From positions 2,302,001 to 2,366,000 of the forward strand of contig NZ_AP024233.1 in assembly GCF_025998535.1 (NCBI RefSeq): 64,000 nt of DNA, in the 5' to 3' direction. The translations under genes were made by a program, and so were the position numbers. The notes beneath the pieces are model-generated. The model was not told where the DNA came from and ran no database searches. It worked only from the letters and a program-made list of their open reading frames with translations. Numbering within the stretch: position 1 is the stretch's first letter; the number at the start of each line of letters is the position of its first letter. Shown in pieces: positions 1 to 9,335 of the stretch. This DNA comes from Desulfolithobacter dissulfuricans. GTDB lineage: Bacteria; Desulfobacterota; Desulfobulbia; Desulfobulbales; Desulfobulbaceae.

Positions 1-1821
1 GGCCGACTATCCGGCCGCTGCCCTGGATCCGGACCAGTATTTTCTTGCCATCGAGCCGCTGCAATCCCTTGCGCAGGCTCAAGCCCACCACCTCCGGCAT
101 GGCCTCCCTGGGTAAAGGAGCGTATTTCTTTTTTTCTTCCCGGTACTCGATATGGCTGGCGATAAGAAACCGTTTGTAGTTGGCTTCATCCCGGCCGGCG
201 GGATGGTCTGCCACCAGGGTCTGGCTGCTGCTCTCCAGGATGTCCGGCAGGAGTTCCATCCCCAGGTCGGCCAGAGACCGGGCCCTGGTATCGACCTCTC
301 CGGGAAGCGGGTAGTAAGAGTCACGACTGGTAACCAGCAAGAGCAGAACCTGGGGGTTTTTCCTCGGGGTCACCCCGAGAACCAGGTCCTGCAGGACAGT
401 TATTCTTGTCTGGTCCTTCACCTCGGTACGGCGGCCCGAGCGGCTGTACACGGCCATGGTCCCGCTGCCCTGCATGGTGGACAGGAGTTCCCGACGCAGC
501 CTGAGTGCCAGGACCGGGTCAACCACCTGGCGACGTTTTTTGCGGTCATAACTTTCCGAACGGGTATAGGTCCGCCCTGTTGCCCGGTCATACACCGCCT
601 CGAGGAAAACAGGTTCCACCCGACGACCGCCATTGATCATGCTGGCCGCCGCCGCCACCTTCAGAAGGGTGATCCCCTGCCCTGCGACATTATTCTGGCC
701 GGCAGCCCCCACCACAGCCACCGACGGCAGTGTGTCGAAGACAGACGGTGTGTCGCAGACAGACGACCGGCCCGGCAGCGGGTTACGGAGCCCGAAACGG
801 GCTCCGGCTTCCGCCACATCCCCGGCGGTCAACCCCAGGTCCGGAGCCGCGACTGCTTCCGGCGGCAATGGCGGGCCAAAAGGACCCTGGCTGCTGATCG
901 CCCCGGCCCGGGCCAGCAGGGGCCGAACCAGGTCTTCTGCCAGGGGTTCACTGACCACCTGGTTACGGCGGGCCGGATCATCAGCCTGCCAGAAATGATT
1001 GGGATTAAACGATGGCAGGCTCACCATGGCCAGGATTCTGCCGGTACGGACCTCCATGGCCAGGGCCATGCCCCGGTCGGCGGCCTGTTGTTCCAGCATC
1101 CGGCCCAGCTCCTGCTCTATCTTCTTCTGCAGCTCAAGATCCAGGCTCAGGACCACATCCATGCCACGGCCGCCGAAACTCTCCTGGCCGCCAAAGTCGA
1201 TCTCCGGCACATCCGCGGCCTGGAGCTCGCCAGGCTGCAGGAGAATGTCATAGATGGACTCGGCTCCGGCCAGCCCTACCCCATCTCCTGAAAAACCTAC
1301 CACATGGGCACCGCTGGCATGGGCCGGATAATACCTGACCTCGGCCGGCCGGCAGTACACCCCGGGTAGCCGGCTGGCGCAGACCTCCCGGGCCGCGGCC
1401 TGCTCCAGGTTGTCGGCGATCTTGACCGTATGCCGGGGGAACGGAGCTGGCTGTCGATCTCAGCCCGGGAACGACCGGTCAGGCGGGCCAGGAGCCCGGC
1501 AATCTCTTTTTTATCCTCGATCTCGGCCGGCCGGACATACAGGCCAAACAGCGGATAGCTGACCGCCAGCTCCCGGTAGCTGCGATCATACACCGTGCCC
1601 CTCAAAACAGGTTCAGCGGACTCGATGTCCGCTGAAGAAGATGGCCTTTGGTCTGTCTTTGACAAACTGCCGGCAGCGAGCTGGATTATTCTGCCGATAT
1701 CCTGGAGGGAGAGAGGTAATCTGAACAGGAAAGATCCAGCTGCTACCAGCAAAAAGACAAGCAGTATACACAGGCAGAACTGCCTTTTTTTACGTTTCCG
1801 TGTCTTGGGAGGCCGTATCAT
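1..1821 (-). CDS. FtsI/PBP-like division protein, partial, frameshifted, apparently without transpeptidase motifs
   Basis: Class B penicillin-binding-protein homologue of the dcw operon, running off the left edge. It starts at an ATG (1821) with a basic tail and one membrane anchor (about residues 14-38), followed by the typical RGTVYDR / LAVSYPLFGLYVRP segment. The frame breaks in a run of five G/C at 1435-1439; restoring one base gives a continuous transpeptidase-like domain and a C-terminal PASTA-like segment (PEVVGLSLRKGLQRL). In the repaired frame the landmark LPSFNPNHFW...RRNQVVS is followed by EPLAEDLVRPL where family members have the S-x-x-K nucleophile motif. No K-[ST]-G triad appears near 440-470, where SRSGRRTEVKDQ is read instead. 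I infer a non-catalytic relative of FtsI, perhaps a structural divisome component. The frameshift may be a sequencing error, because the rest of the frame is well conserved. Confidence 0.75.
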
Positions 1822-1916
1822 TTTTTCTTATCTGCACCACCAGTTTCCATGCAGGTAAGCGAAGACTCCGGGTAAGCAAAAACTCCGCAATCACAGACCT
1901 GCAGGGCTGAGCAGAC
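1822..1916. other. ftsL-ftsI intergenic gap with a dispersed short motif
   Basis: This 95-base gap separates ftsL from the ftsI-like gene within an otherwise tight operon. It contains GCAGGTAAGCGAAGACTCCG at about 1853-1872, which recurs with one mismatch at about 21958-21977 upstream of gspF. No promoter or terminator is evident. Confidence 0.5.
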
Positions 1917-2282
1917 CTACATCTTGACCCGATGCACCTGGTTTTTTCCAGGGGCATGGAGATCAAAACGAACTGCGGCCACGGCTTCCACATACTGCCG
2001 GGAGGCCAGCTTGGCCCGGGAAGCCAGCAGCCGGATATTCTCCTCACCCAGCTCGACCCGCCGGCTCTGCTGCTGCTCCATGACCCGCAGGGCCGATCCC
2101 GTCCGCCACTGCATCAGCTGCCCGGCCCCGAGCGCGGCCACAAAGCCAAGCACAACAACAATGGCCACCGGCCGATGCAACCGCCGGGGAAGAAGTTCAT
2201 CACTGCGGGACGACACCTGCTGCCGCATGCCAAGATGAACAGGACCTGGCCGATATACTCTGATATTCATACCTGGCGTCAT
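1917..2282 (-). CDS. ftsL: cell division protein FtsL-like
   Basis: Small bitopic protein of 121 residues between rsmH and the ftsI-like gene, the standard position of ftsL. It has a basic cytoplasmic N-terminus, one membrane helix (about residues 38-58, PVAIVVVLGFVAALGAGQLM) and a charged, coiled-coil-like periplasmic part (ALRVMEQQQSRRVELGEENIRLL...). FtsL has little sequence conservation, so the call rests on size, topology and position. It would recruit the FtsWI synthase complex with FtsB/FtsQ at the division septum. It lies 18 bases downstream of rsmH, consistent with co-transcription. Confidence 0.8.
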   Translation of the reverse strand: MTPGMNIRVYRPGPVHLGMRQQVSSRSDELLPRRLHRPVAIVVVLGFVAALGAGQLMQWRTGSALRVMEQQQSRRVELGEENIRLLASRAKLASRQYVEAVAAVRFDLHAPGKNQVHRVKM

Positions 2283-2300
2283 GATCTCTTCCTCCTTTTG

Positions 2301-3212
2301 TCAGTCACGTAATCCTGAATCGAGGGTAGTCACAATTCTTGCAACCCTGAGCCTGGCACTGCGGGCCCGGGGATTTCGCTGGATTTCTTCCGGGGATGGT
2401 TCCACCGGTTTCCTGGTCACCAGCTCATAGGCCGGGTTGTCCATAAGCCCGCGCTTGACTATCCGGTCTTCCAGCGAATGAAAGGTGATCACGCAGAGCA
2501 CTCCGCCCTTCTTGAGGACAGACGGTGCCTGGGCAAGCACCTGGACAATATTGTCAAACTCCCGGTTGACCGCGATGCGCAGGGCCTGAAACACCCGGGT
2601 GGCCACATGGATCCGGCGGGGATGATATTTCCGCGGGATGGCCCGGGCCACCAGCTCAGCCAGCTGCCTGGTGGTGGTGATCGGTGTTTTTTTCCGTTCT
2701 TCGACCACAAAACGGGCTATGCGACGGGCCTGCCGTTCCTCGCCGAAGCGGTAGAAGACATCGGCAAGCTCCTCTTCACCGAGCCGGGCGACAAGATCCG
2801 CCCCGGTCAGCGACAGATCCGCTGACATCCGCATGTCAAGCGGCGCGTCGTGGCGGAAGCTAAAACCCCGCTCCGGCCGATCGAGCTGAAGGGAGGAAAC
2901 CCCCAGATCAAGCAGCAATCCGTCAACGGGCAATTCCCCGGCCTCTTCCAGGCGCCCGGCAAGCTCTGCATACGAGGCAGGGATGATCCGAATCCGGTCT
3001 CCGAACCGGGCCAGCCGCTCCGCCGCCAGGGCCGCGGCCTCTTGATCCCATTCAAAGCCGATCACCCGGCCGCCGGGGGCACTGGCCTCGAGGATGGCTT
3101 CGGCATGTCCGCCCAGGCCAAGGGTTCCATCCACGTACACCCCGCCGCCCTGCGGCTGCAGATACGCCAGCACTTCGCCGAGCAGGACAGATACGTGCGG
3201 AGCAGAGCCCAT
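2301..3212 (-). CDS. rsmH: 16S rRNA (cytosine-1402-N4)-methyltransferase RsmH
   Basis: Also called MraW; it methylates C1402 of 16S rRNA from S-adenosylmethionine. The N-terminus HVSVLLGEVLAYLQP and the SAM-binding motif VDGTLGLGGHAEAIL (about residues 27-41) are diagnostic, as is the C-terminal GGVLCVITFHSLEDRIVK. I place the start at the ATG at 3212 (MGSAPHVSV), giving 303 residues, close to the family length. It follows a GGGAGG ribosome-binding site at short spacing and begins 12 bases after the mraZ stop. A longer open frame reaching 3425 would overlap mraZ and has no family support. Second gene of the dcw operon. Confidence 0.95.
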   Translation of the reverse strand: MGSAPHVSVLLGEVLAYLQPQGGGVYVDGTLGLGGHAEAILEASAPGGRVIGFEWDQEAAALAAERLARFGDRIRIIPASYAELAGRLEEAGELPVDGLLLDLGVSSLQLDRPERGFSFRHDAPLDMRMSADLSLTGADLVARLGEEELADVFYRFGEERQARRIARFVVEERKKTPITTTRQLAELVARAIPRKYHPRRIHVATRVFQALRIAVNREFDNIVQVLAQAPSVLKKGGVLCVITFHSLEDRIVKRGLMDNPAYELVTRKPVEPSPEEIQRNPRARSARLRVARIVTTLDSGLRD

Positions 3213-3223
3213 ATCCTCCCCGG

Positions 3224-3694
3224 CTACAGGATCCCCAGCGAGGAAAGTCCCTGTTCGAAATTCTGAAAATTTTCCCTGGTCCGGCGGGTTTCGTTCTGCC
3301 AGGCGGTCTTGTCCCAGATCTCGAAGTGATCGAGCATGCCGTTCAAGACCACTTCCTTGCCGATACCAAACTCGGTACGCAGTGAACCGGGAAGAAGGAT
3401 GCGCCCCTGCTTGTCCAGGGGACATTCGGTAACACCGGAGATAACATAACGGACAAAATCACCGAACCCCGGCTGCATCCGGCCTTCGGTGAGCAGTTTC
3501 TCTTCCAGTATCTCCCACTCGGGTACGGGATAGGCCTTGAGACTTTTTTGCCAGTTGGTGACGATCAGGGTCTCGTCATAGACCTCGCGCAGCACTTCCC
3601 GGAAACGGCTCGGGATATTGAGCCGCCCCTTGGCATCGAGCGTATGCTCGGACCTGCTGCGAAATCTGAGTTCTCCGACCCTGTCCTTGTTCAA
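3224..3694 (-). CDS. mraZ: transcriptional regulator MraZ
   Basis: DNA-binding regulator at the head of the division/cell-wall operon, 156 residues. It has two AbrB-like MraZ repeats, each with the family's D-x-x-x-R signature (DAKGR at about 20-24, DKQGR at about 94-98). The best start is a TTG at 3694 (giving MNKDRVGELRFRS), preceded by GGAGAG at suitable spacing. The protein is slightly longer than the roughly 143-152 residues usual for the family, with an acidic C-terminal tail. It is expected to autoregulate the operon by binding the direct repeats found just upstream. Confidence 0.95.
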   Translation of the reverse strand: MNKDRVGELRFRSRSEHTLDAKGRLNIPSRFREVLREVYDETLIVTNWQKSLKAYPVPEWEILEEKLLTEGRMQPGFGDFVRYVISGVTECPLDKQGRILLPGSLRTEFGIGKEVVLNGMLDHFEIWDKTAWQNETRRTRENFQNFEQGLSSLGIL

Positions 3695-3723
3695 ACCACT
3701 CTCCGCACTCCGTGACCCCGGAA

Positions 3724-3758
3724 AACCATTTTGAGGCCTTTTGCACCACTTTACACCA
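3724..3758 (-). promoter_or_regulatory. putative MraZ operator boxes
   Basis: On the minus strand TGGTG occurs at 3754-3758 and 3744-3748, exactly 10 bases apart with 5-base spacers, and TGGTT lies in the same register 20 bases further on (3724-3728). Known MraZ sites are direct repeats of a TGGGN-like or AAAGTGG-like unit with one-turn spacing; AAAGTGGTG is present here. The boxes lie just downstream of the predicted transcription start, a position suited to repression. Confidence 0.6.
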
Positions 3759-3768
3759 CCTAGTTATG

Positions 3769-3797
3769 GTTCTATCCCAGCAGCCCCTGGGAGTCAA
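3769..3797 (-). promoter_or_regulatory. sigma-70 promoter of the mraZ/dcw operon
   Basis: On the minus strand TTGACT (3797-3792) is followed by a 17-base spacer and TAGAAC (3774-3769), matching the -35/-10 consensus at 5/6 and 4/6 with ideal spacing. Transcription would start near 3762, about 70 bases before the mraZ TTG codon and immediately upstream of the MraZ boxes. Confidence 0.65.
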
Positions 3798-3799
3798 GA

Positions 3800-4598
3800 A
3801 AAATTAGGACATAATTTCAGTCAGTTGACCAGAAAGACAAAAACAGAGAAAAGCACAATATGATGCGTGATAAAACCAGGAAGAACACTACATAGAGTGG
3901 TTGCGGTCAAAGCCAGCAGCACCTGCCTGTAAGCCTCCCCAGGGCATGCCAGACAGGAACTGCCTGTTCTTAAAAGAGAAAAAAAAGGGACCCGAAAACC
4001 TGAAATTATGCTCCCATCAGCCATTCCAGCCAGGTGGGACAAGGTGGGGTACAAAGTGGGGTGCGAAGTGGGGGAGAAAAAGGAGTGGATGGGATAACGC
4101 CCGCGATGTTATCCCTTCAGGGGGATACCATCGCCTGGGTGCGACGGAGATGGAAAGTTTGCTGGCCAGAGTAACCGGACCACATCCGTAAACGTACACG
4201 TGAACGAGAGAGAATAAAGAAATTCGTGTACGTGTACGTTAACGTGTACGAGCACGAGCACGAGCACGGGATGGTTCCCGCGATATACTTCCTTCCCGGG
4301 AATACCATTGGTTTTGTGCTACGGAACTGGAAAGAGCCCGGTACACCCAAAACCCCTCGTTCCTCCGCTCCGCGGTGAACGATCCATCACCATGGTCACC
4401 GCCCCTGCGGTGCCTACTCCAACCTGGAAGGTGGCAGGATGGCTCCGGGGTTGCATCTCCCCCGGGTGATTCGCCCTTGACCGGGTTTTGGCATCATCCC
4501 GCAGGAGCGGGGGCGGAACTGCAGGGGCTTTGTCGACCCTTGGTCATGCGCGTGACACCGCGGGAGCGGATGTCACGAGGATTTGCAGGGTGCAGGGA
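3800..4598 (+). repeat. composite intergenic repeat block (between mraZ and panB)
   Basis: No convincing gene lies here. 4031-4078 holds a degenerate 12-base tandem (GTGGGGTACAAA-type units, about four copies). 4081-4160 is a decayed copy of the GATGTTCCCGCGAT...ATACCATCGC module. 4188-4268 is the six-base-periodic hairpin (GTACACGTGAACGAG / AACGAGCACGAG type). 4268-4410 is the module ending in the palindrome at 4358-4381, with stems CGTTC/GAACG and CCGC/GCGG. Further CCGC/GCGG hairpins continue to about 4585. The same order of modules recurs many times in the window. Confidence 0.85.
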
Positions 4599-5452
4599 TT
4601 ATGAGGAGGAGGGAGTGGGGATATCCGGGTCTTCCAGCAGGGAGGAAAAGTCAAGCTCGCTGGCAAAGGTGTGCTCTTTGGCTGGGAAGGTCCCCTCAGC
4701 CACGTCGCGCAGATAGGCGGCAACCCCATCTTTGATCTGGGGGGCCAGATTACAGTATTTCTTGATGAAACTGGGGGTAAATTTCTCAAACAGGCCGAGC
4801 ATGTCATTGGTGACCAGCACCTGGCCGTCGCAGTTCGGACCGGCGCCGATGCCGATGGTGGGCACGCGGAGGCGGGAGGTGACCACCCGGGCCAGGCCGC
4901 CGGGTACGCACTCGAGCACCAGAGCAAAGATACCGGCCTCTTCCAGGGCCAGGGCATCCTCCACCAGCCTGCGGGCAGCATCCATATCCCGTCCCTGCAC
5001 CTTGTAGCCACCCAGCTGGCCTGCGGTCTGCGGAGTCAGACCAAGATGGCCCATGACCGGGATTCCGGCCCGAACCAGGGCCTGAACGTGGCCACAGACC
5101 TCGCGCCCGCCCTCGAGCTTGACCGCATCGCAGCCACCCTCTTTCAGGAAACGAATGCCGTTACGCACGGTATCAGGAACACTGACCTGATAGGAGCCAA
5201 AGGGCATGTCGCCGACCACCATGGTCTGACCGGCCCCCGGCGCACAGCCCGGCAGTGGTGGAGCATTTCCTCCATGGTCACCGGCACAGTGGAGTCATAA
5301 CCAAGCACCACCATCCCCAGCGAATCCCCGACGAGCAGCATGTCCACCCCGCACTGCTCGAGCAGCCGGGCCATGGGCGCATCATAGGCAGTGAGCATGG
5401 TCAGACCGCCACCTTTTTTTTCCCGAATATCCTTGACCGTGAGTTTTTTCAT
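4599..5452 (-). CDS. panB: 3-methyl-2-oxobutanoate hydroxymethyltransferase PanB, apparent frameshift
   Basis: Ketopantoate hydroxymethyltransferase, first committed step of pantothenate/CoA synthesis: it transfers a hydroxymethyl group from 5,10-methylene-THF to 2-oxoisovalerate in the cytoplasm. The ATG at 5452 gives [31 protein letters not shown] and the family motif [23 protein letters not shown]. The frame then breaks in a C run at 5234-5238 and resumes as [15 protein letters not shown]... through [15 protein letters not shown] and [17 protein letters not shown] to the stop at 4599. Restoring one base gives about 284 residues, typical for PanB. All conserved blocks are intact, so a sequencing error is likelier than inactivation. 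It lies downstream of ruvB on the same strand. Confidence 0.88.
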
Positions 5453-5536
5453 CTTGTCACCGTAAGCTTACTGGACTTTTCGTGCTCGTGAACGGACACG
5501 AAAAAAACAACCGTGCTGCGCAAGAACACCCCCCGT
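5453..5536. repeat. panB-ruvB gap with a single hexamer-repeat hairpin
   Basis: About 5478-5508 reads as a small inverted repeat, TTTTCGTG...CACGAAAA, enclosing CTCGTGAACGGA. It resembles one arm of the six-base-periodic hairpins found elsewhere and could form a transcript hairpin between ruvB and panB. Confidence 0.4.
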
Positions 5537-6586
5537 TTACTCAAAAAGTCCCGGCTGGTGCCCTTTTCCCCGGCGCATCGGCCGCCCGAAATGTTCATAG
5601 GCCGCGGCCGTGGCCATGCGTCCCCTGGGGGTCCGGACCAGGAAACCGGACTGGATCAGGAAGGGTTCATACACGTCTTCCAGGGTATTCTTTTCCTCGC
5701 ACACCACCGTGGCCAAGGTATCGAGCCCGATGGGACCGCCCTGAAACTTGTCGATGAGCGTCAGGAGAATACGCCGGTCCATCTCGTCCAGACCGCTCTG
5801 ATCGACAGACAGCATGGTCAGTGCCCGGTCCGCCACCTCCCGGGTAATCACCTTGTGGCCACCCACCTCGGAGAAATCCCGCACCCGCCTGAGCAGCCGG
5901 TTGGCGATCCGCGGCGTCCCCCGGGAACGCCGGCCCAGTTCCATGGCCCCGTCGTCGTCGATCTCTATTCCGAACAGCCGGGCCGAACGCTTGATGATAG
6001 TCACCAGCTCTTCCGGAGAATAAAAGTCAAGCCGCAGAATCACCCCGAACCGGTCCCGGAGCGGCGGGGTCAGAAGACCGGTCCGGGTGGTGGCCCCGAC
6101 CAGGGTAAAACGGGGCAGATCCATTTTCACCGAGCGCGCCCCCGGTCCCTGGCCGATCACCAGGTCGAGCTGGTAGTCCTCCATGGCCGGATAGAGGATC
6201 TCTTCCACCACGTGGTTGAGGCGGTGAATCTCGTCAATGAACAGGACGTCCCCGGCCTGGAGACTGGTGAGGATGGCGGCCAGATCACCGGGCCGCTCGA
6301 TCACCGGACCAGAGGTCACCTTGATTCCGGCCTGCATCTCGTGGGCGATGATATAGGCCAGCGTGGTCTTGCCGAGCCCTGGAAAGCCGTGGAACAGGAC
6401 ATGATCCAGGGCTTCACCCCGCTGGCGGGCGGCCTGGATAAAAATCTGCAGCGACTCCTTGACCTGTTCCTGGCCGATATACTGGTCCAGGCTCCGCGGC
6501 CGCAGGTCGGTATCCGGCGCCACATCGTCTGCCAGCTCCTGCCGGGCAACCAGCCGCTTTCCTGTCAGCTCTTCCTCAAAATTCAT
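5537..6586 (-). CDS. ruvB: Holliday junction branch migration ATPase RuvB
   Basis: AAA+ motor of the RuvABC resolvasome; hexameric rings pull DNA through the RuvA tetramer during branch migration. Visible are [19 protein letters not shown], Walker A ([15 protein letters not shown]), Walker B ([12 protein letters not shown]), the sensor segment [20 protein letters not shown] and the C-terminal winged helix with RTPRGR. I favour the ATG at 6586 ([11 protein letters not shown]), giving 349 residues; a TTG at 6613 would add nine residues but lacks a clear ribosome-binding site. It ends the ruvC-ruvA-ruvB series, with ruvA just upstream. Confidence 0.96.
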   Translation of the reverse strand: MNFEEELTGKRLVARQELADDVAPDTDLRPRSLDQYIGQEQVKESLQIFIQAARQRGEALDHVLFHGFPGLGKTTLAYIIAHEMQAGIKVTSGPVIERPGDLAAILTSLQAGDVLFIDEIHRLNHVVEEILYPAMEDYQLDLVIGQGPGARSVKMDLPRFTLVGATTRTGLLTPPLRDRFGVILRLDFYSPEELVTIIKRSARLFGIEIDDDGAMELGRRSRGTPRIANRLLRRVRDFSEVGGHKVITREVADRALTMLSVDQSGLDEMDRRILLTLIDKFQGGPIGLDTLATVVCEEKNTLEDVYEPFLIQSGFLVRTPRGRMATAAAYEHFGRPMRRGKGHQPGLFE

Positions 6587-6625
6587 AAATTGGTCCCGAA
6601 ACGCAACAGACAATAGGTAAAAATC

Positions 6626-7249
6626 TCATCGGGCCAGCACCTGCAGCGCCTCACGGATCAGCTCCTCGACCTTCATGGCAGCCGCTGCCTCGGGATCGTG
6701 TTGCTGGACACTGCGCAGGGCCTGCCAGGCCATGTTCTGGGGATAACCGAGATTGACAAGAGCCGATGCCGCGTCCTGCATGGCATGTCCTTCCACTGCG
6801 GCCGGAGCGGCGGTTTCCAAATCGCCCCCATCCCAGCCACCGGCCAGGGCGCCCACCTTTTCGCCCAGTTCCATACACAACCGCTGGGCTGTTTTCTTGC
6901 CCACTCCGGACAGGGCAACCAGGCGGGAGAGATTCTTCATGCTGATAGCCTCGCACAGCTCGGCCGCGGAAATCCCGGAAAGGATGGACAGGGCCAGCTT
7001 GGGCCCGACCCCGGAGACCGTGTTCAGGAGCAGGAAGAGCTCCTTTTCCTCGGGCTCGCTGAAGCCGTACAGGGTGATGGCATCCTCCCGGACACTGGTA
7101 TGGATGTAAAGAAAGGTTTCTTCACCCGTGGAAGGCAGCCGGTCATAGGTCCGACCCGAGACCTGGACCTCGTAGCCCACCCCGCGTACATCGACTATGA
7201 CACTGCCAGGCAGTTTATGAAAGATGGTTCCTGTGAGCGCGGCTATCAT
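6626..7249 (-). CDS. ruvA: Holliday junction branch migration protein RuvA
   Basis: Junction-binding subunit that targets RuvB to four-way DNA junctions, 207 residues. It starts MIAALTGTIFHKLPGSVIVDVRGVGYEVQV (OB-fold domain I). Helix-hairpin-helix segments follow (LLNTVSGVGPKLALSILSG and LVALSGVGKKTAQRLCMEL), then a flexible linker and domain III (ASALVNLGYPQNMAWQAL), which contacts RuvB. It sits 26 bases after ruvC and 39 bases before the preferred ruvB start, indicating one operon. Confidence 0.96.
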   Translation of the reverse strand: MIAALTGTIFHKLPGSVIVDVRGVGYEVQVSGRTYDRLPSTGEETFLYIHTSVREDAITLYGFSEPEEKELFLLLNTVSGVGPKLALSILSGISAAELCEAISMKNLSRLVALSGVGKKTAQRLCMELGEKVGALAGGWDGGDLETAAPAAVEGHAMQDAASALVNLGYPQNMAWQALRSVQQHDPEAAAAMKVEELIREALQVLAR

Positions 7250-7275
7250 TGGCAGGGATTACCTGGTCCTTACGG

Positions 7276-7776
7276 TCAACAATTTTTTCTGATGTAATCC
7301 ATGTGATTGGCGTGGCAGATGGCCACCGCCAGGGCGTCGGCGGCGTCACTGGAAGGCATGCCGGAAAGCTCCAGCAGAACCTGGACCATGCGCTGCACCT
7401 GGGCCTTGTCGGCCTGACCGTATCCGGCCACGGCCTGCTTGACCATCCGCGGCGTGTAGTCAAAAACCTCCAGATCGCTTTGCATGGCCGCAACCACGGC
7501 CACCCCCCGGGCCTGGCCGAGTTTCATGGCCGAGCGGGGATTGGTTGCCACAAAGACATCTTCCACCGCCGCCACTTCGGGCCGGTGGCAGTTGATCACT
7601 TCGCGCAATCCCTGGTGAATCTCAAAGAGTCGCCGGGAAAAATCCTTTTCCCGGGTCCGGATGGTACCGCAGGTGACAAAACCGAGCAGGGGCCCGTTTT
7701 TCTCGATCACGCCATAGCCGGTGGCCCGGGAACCAGGGTCAATGCCCAGGATCCGGATGATCTTTACTGCTCCCAT
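7276..7776 (-). CDS. ruvC: crossover junction endodeoxyribonuclease RuvC
   Basis: Holliday junction resolvase of the RNase H fold, 166 residues. Catalytic acidic residues are readable: D in ILGIDPGSRATGYG near the N-terminus, E in AAVEDVFVATN, and the C-terminal D pair in SSDAADALAVAICHAN. The family motif GQARGVA is also present. The ATG at 7776 gives MGAVKIIRILGIDPG; a start a few codons later is possible. First of the ruvCAB set, 71 bases downstream of yebC. Confidence 0.96.
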   Translation of the reverse strand: MGAVKIIRILGIDPGSRATGYGVIEKNGPLLGFVTCGTIRTREKDFSRRLFEIHQGLREVINCHRPEVAAVEDVFVATNPRSAMKLGQARGVAVVAAMQSDLEVFDYTPRMVKQAVAGYGQADKAQVQRMVQVLLELSGMPSSDAADALAVAICHANHMDYIRKNC

Positions 7777-7847
7777 TACTCAGCTGCAACCAACCACCGA
7801 CCGGGCAGCCGACACAGATCGCACGAAAAAGATTCGTCCGCGGCCAC

Positions 7848-8597
7848 CTACGACAGCTGCTCCATCAGTTCATCGGGAATATCGAAGTTGGCGTGCACCT
7901 TCTGTACATCGTCATGGTCTTCCAGGTTCTCCAGCAACTTGAGAAGCGACCTGGCTTTTTTCTCCTCGGTCACTTCCACCGTGTTCTTGGGCACCATGGA
8001 GATGGAGGCCTCGACAATGGTGATGCCGCTTTTTTCCAGGGCATCCACCACCTCGCTGAAGTCTTCCGGCTCGGTGAGGATCTGGAACGAAGTTTCCTCC
8101 TCGATCACATCCTCGGCCCCGGCCTCGATGGCCAAGTCCATGAGTTCATCCTCATCGACCCCTTCCCGGTCCACCAGGATGGTACCCTTCTTGTCAAACA
8201 TCCAGCCCACGCAGCCGGACTCACCCAGGTTACCACCGCTCTTGGCGAAGAAATGCCGCACATCTGCCACGGTCCGGTTCTTGTTGTCGGTCATGGTCTC
8301 CACCAGGACCGCTACGCCACCCGGGCCATACCCTTCATACAGGATCTCCTCGTAGGCCACCCCTTCCATATCGCCGGTACCCTTCTTGATGGCCCGCTCG
8401 ATATTGTCCTTGGGCATGTTCTGGGCTTTGGCTGCGGTGATGGCACTGCGGAGCCGTGGATTTCCTTCGGGATCACCCCCGCCCATCCGGGCGGCGATGG
8501 TAATTTCCTTGATCAGCTTGGTAAAAATCTTACCGCGTTTGGCGTCATTGGCACCTTTCTTCCTCTTGATGGTGCTCCATTTTGAATGTCCAGACAC
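7848..8597 (-). CDS. yebC: YebC/PmpR/TACO1-family protein
   Basis: Widely conserved 249-residue protein. Family members act in translation (relief of ribosome stalling) and have been described as DNA-binding regulators, so the precise role here is not assigned. It starts at a GTG (8597) with the hallmark [28 protein letters not shown] and continues with [16 protein letters not shown]-like, EGYGPGGVA and WMFDKKGTI segments. The yebC-ruvC-ruvA-ruvB order is common in bacteria. Confidence 0.94.
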   Translation of the reverse strand: MSGHSKWSTIKRKKGANDAKRGKIFTKLIKEITIAARMGGGDPEGNPRLRSAITAAKAQNMPKDNIERAIKKGTGDMEGVAYEEILYEGYGPGGVAVLVETMTDNKNRTVADVRHFFAKSGGNLGESGCVGWMFDKKGTILVDREGVDEDELMDLAIEAGAEDVIEEETSFQILTEPEDFSEVVDALEKSGITIVEASISMVPKNTVEVTEEKKARSLLKLLENLEDHDDVQKVHANFDIPDELMEQLS

Positions 8598-8640
8598 GTT
8601 ACCCTCTTTCTGAAGTTAAAGTTGAACAGGTTAAATTTTA

Positions 8641-9276
8641 TTATTGATTTTCCTTCGAAAGTCGCCTTGTCCTGGCCTCTCTGGGCTTGAAACCGCGCCC
8701 CAGGATGAACACCTCCCGGCTTTCCCGGCGGGAGCTGTCCGGTTTGACCACCTTGACGGTTTCAAAAAGAGGCTTGCACTCCTTGAGCAGTTCCGGAAAA
8801 TCCTCCCCCTGGAACGCCTTGGCATAGAAGGTGCCCCGTTCATGGAGCAGCACAGCGGCGATATCCAGGGCCCGGCGCACGAGTCGGAGTGACTGCTGGT
8901 GGTCGGCGTACTGACTGCCCGTAGTTCTGGGCGCCATATCCGACAGGAGGACATGGAAGCCAGGCCAGGTTTTCTTCAAGTGTTCCAGCAGTTCATCGGA
9001 ATAGACATCATAACAGAGCCAACAGATTTCAGCATGGCCTTTTTGCGTCGGCAGATCGGTGTGCGAAAGATCCACACCGGCCACCACGCCCCTGCTGCCG
9101 ACGATCCGGGCCGCATACAGACTCCAGCTTCCCGGGTGGCAACCGAGATCCAGCACCCGTTGCCCCTTCTTGAGAAAACGGTACTTTTTCTGGACCTCTT
9201 CCAGCTTGTACACAGACCGGGCCGGATAGTTGTCCTTCCTGGCCTTTTCAAAGTAATAATCCTTGACCTTACGCAT
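8641..9276 (-). CDS. rlmE: 23S rRNA (uridine-2552-2'-O)-methyltransferase RlmE
   Basis: FtsJ/RrmJ-family SAM-dependent 2'-O-methyltransferase acting on U2552 of 23S rRNA, 211 residues. The SAM site is VLDLGCHPGSWSLYAA. The K-D-K-E catalytic tetrad can be placed: K in SVYKLEE, D in LLSDMAP, K in FYAKAFQGED and E in SRRESREVF. The N-terminal RARSVYKLEE-type motif reads YPARSVYKLEE. The basic C-terminal tail (KPREARTRRLSKENQ) is unremarkable. It lies 43 bases upstream of yebC. Confidence 0.94.
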   Translation of the reverse strand: MRKVKDYYFEKARKDNYPARSVYKLEEVQKKYRFLKKGQRVLDLGCHPGSWSLYAARIVGSRGVVAGVDLSHTDLPTQKGHAEICWLCYDVYSDELLEHLKKTWPGFHVLLSDMAPRTTGSQYADHQQSLRLVRRALDIAAVLLHERGTFYAKAFQGEDFPELLKECKPLFETVKVVKPDSSRRESREVFILGRGFKPREARTRRLSKENQ

Positions 9277-9335
9277 AGATATCTGTTTCCAGTTCCCTTG
9301 TAAAAAAAATTCGAGCCCAAAGGTGATTACAACCG

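Noticed and set aside
152-1291. 379-residue plus-strand open frame
   Set aside because: It is the antisense shadow of the ftsI-like coding sequence, whose minus-strand frame contains family motifs.
1297-1821. Programmed frameshift in the ftsI-like gene
   Set aside because: There is no slippery heptamer with a stimulatory structure, and three other genes show the same kind of one-base loss, so error or decay is simpler.
3821-4054. 77-residue membrane-like open frame upstream of mraZ
   Set aside because: It overlaps a tandem repeat, has no ribosome-binding site and no recognisable homology; probably chance.
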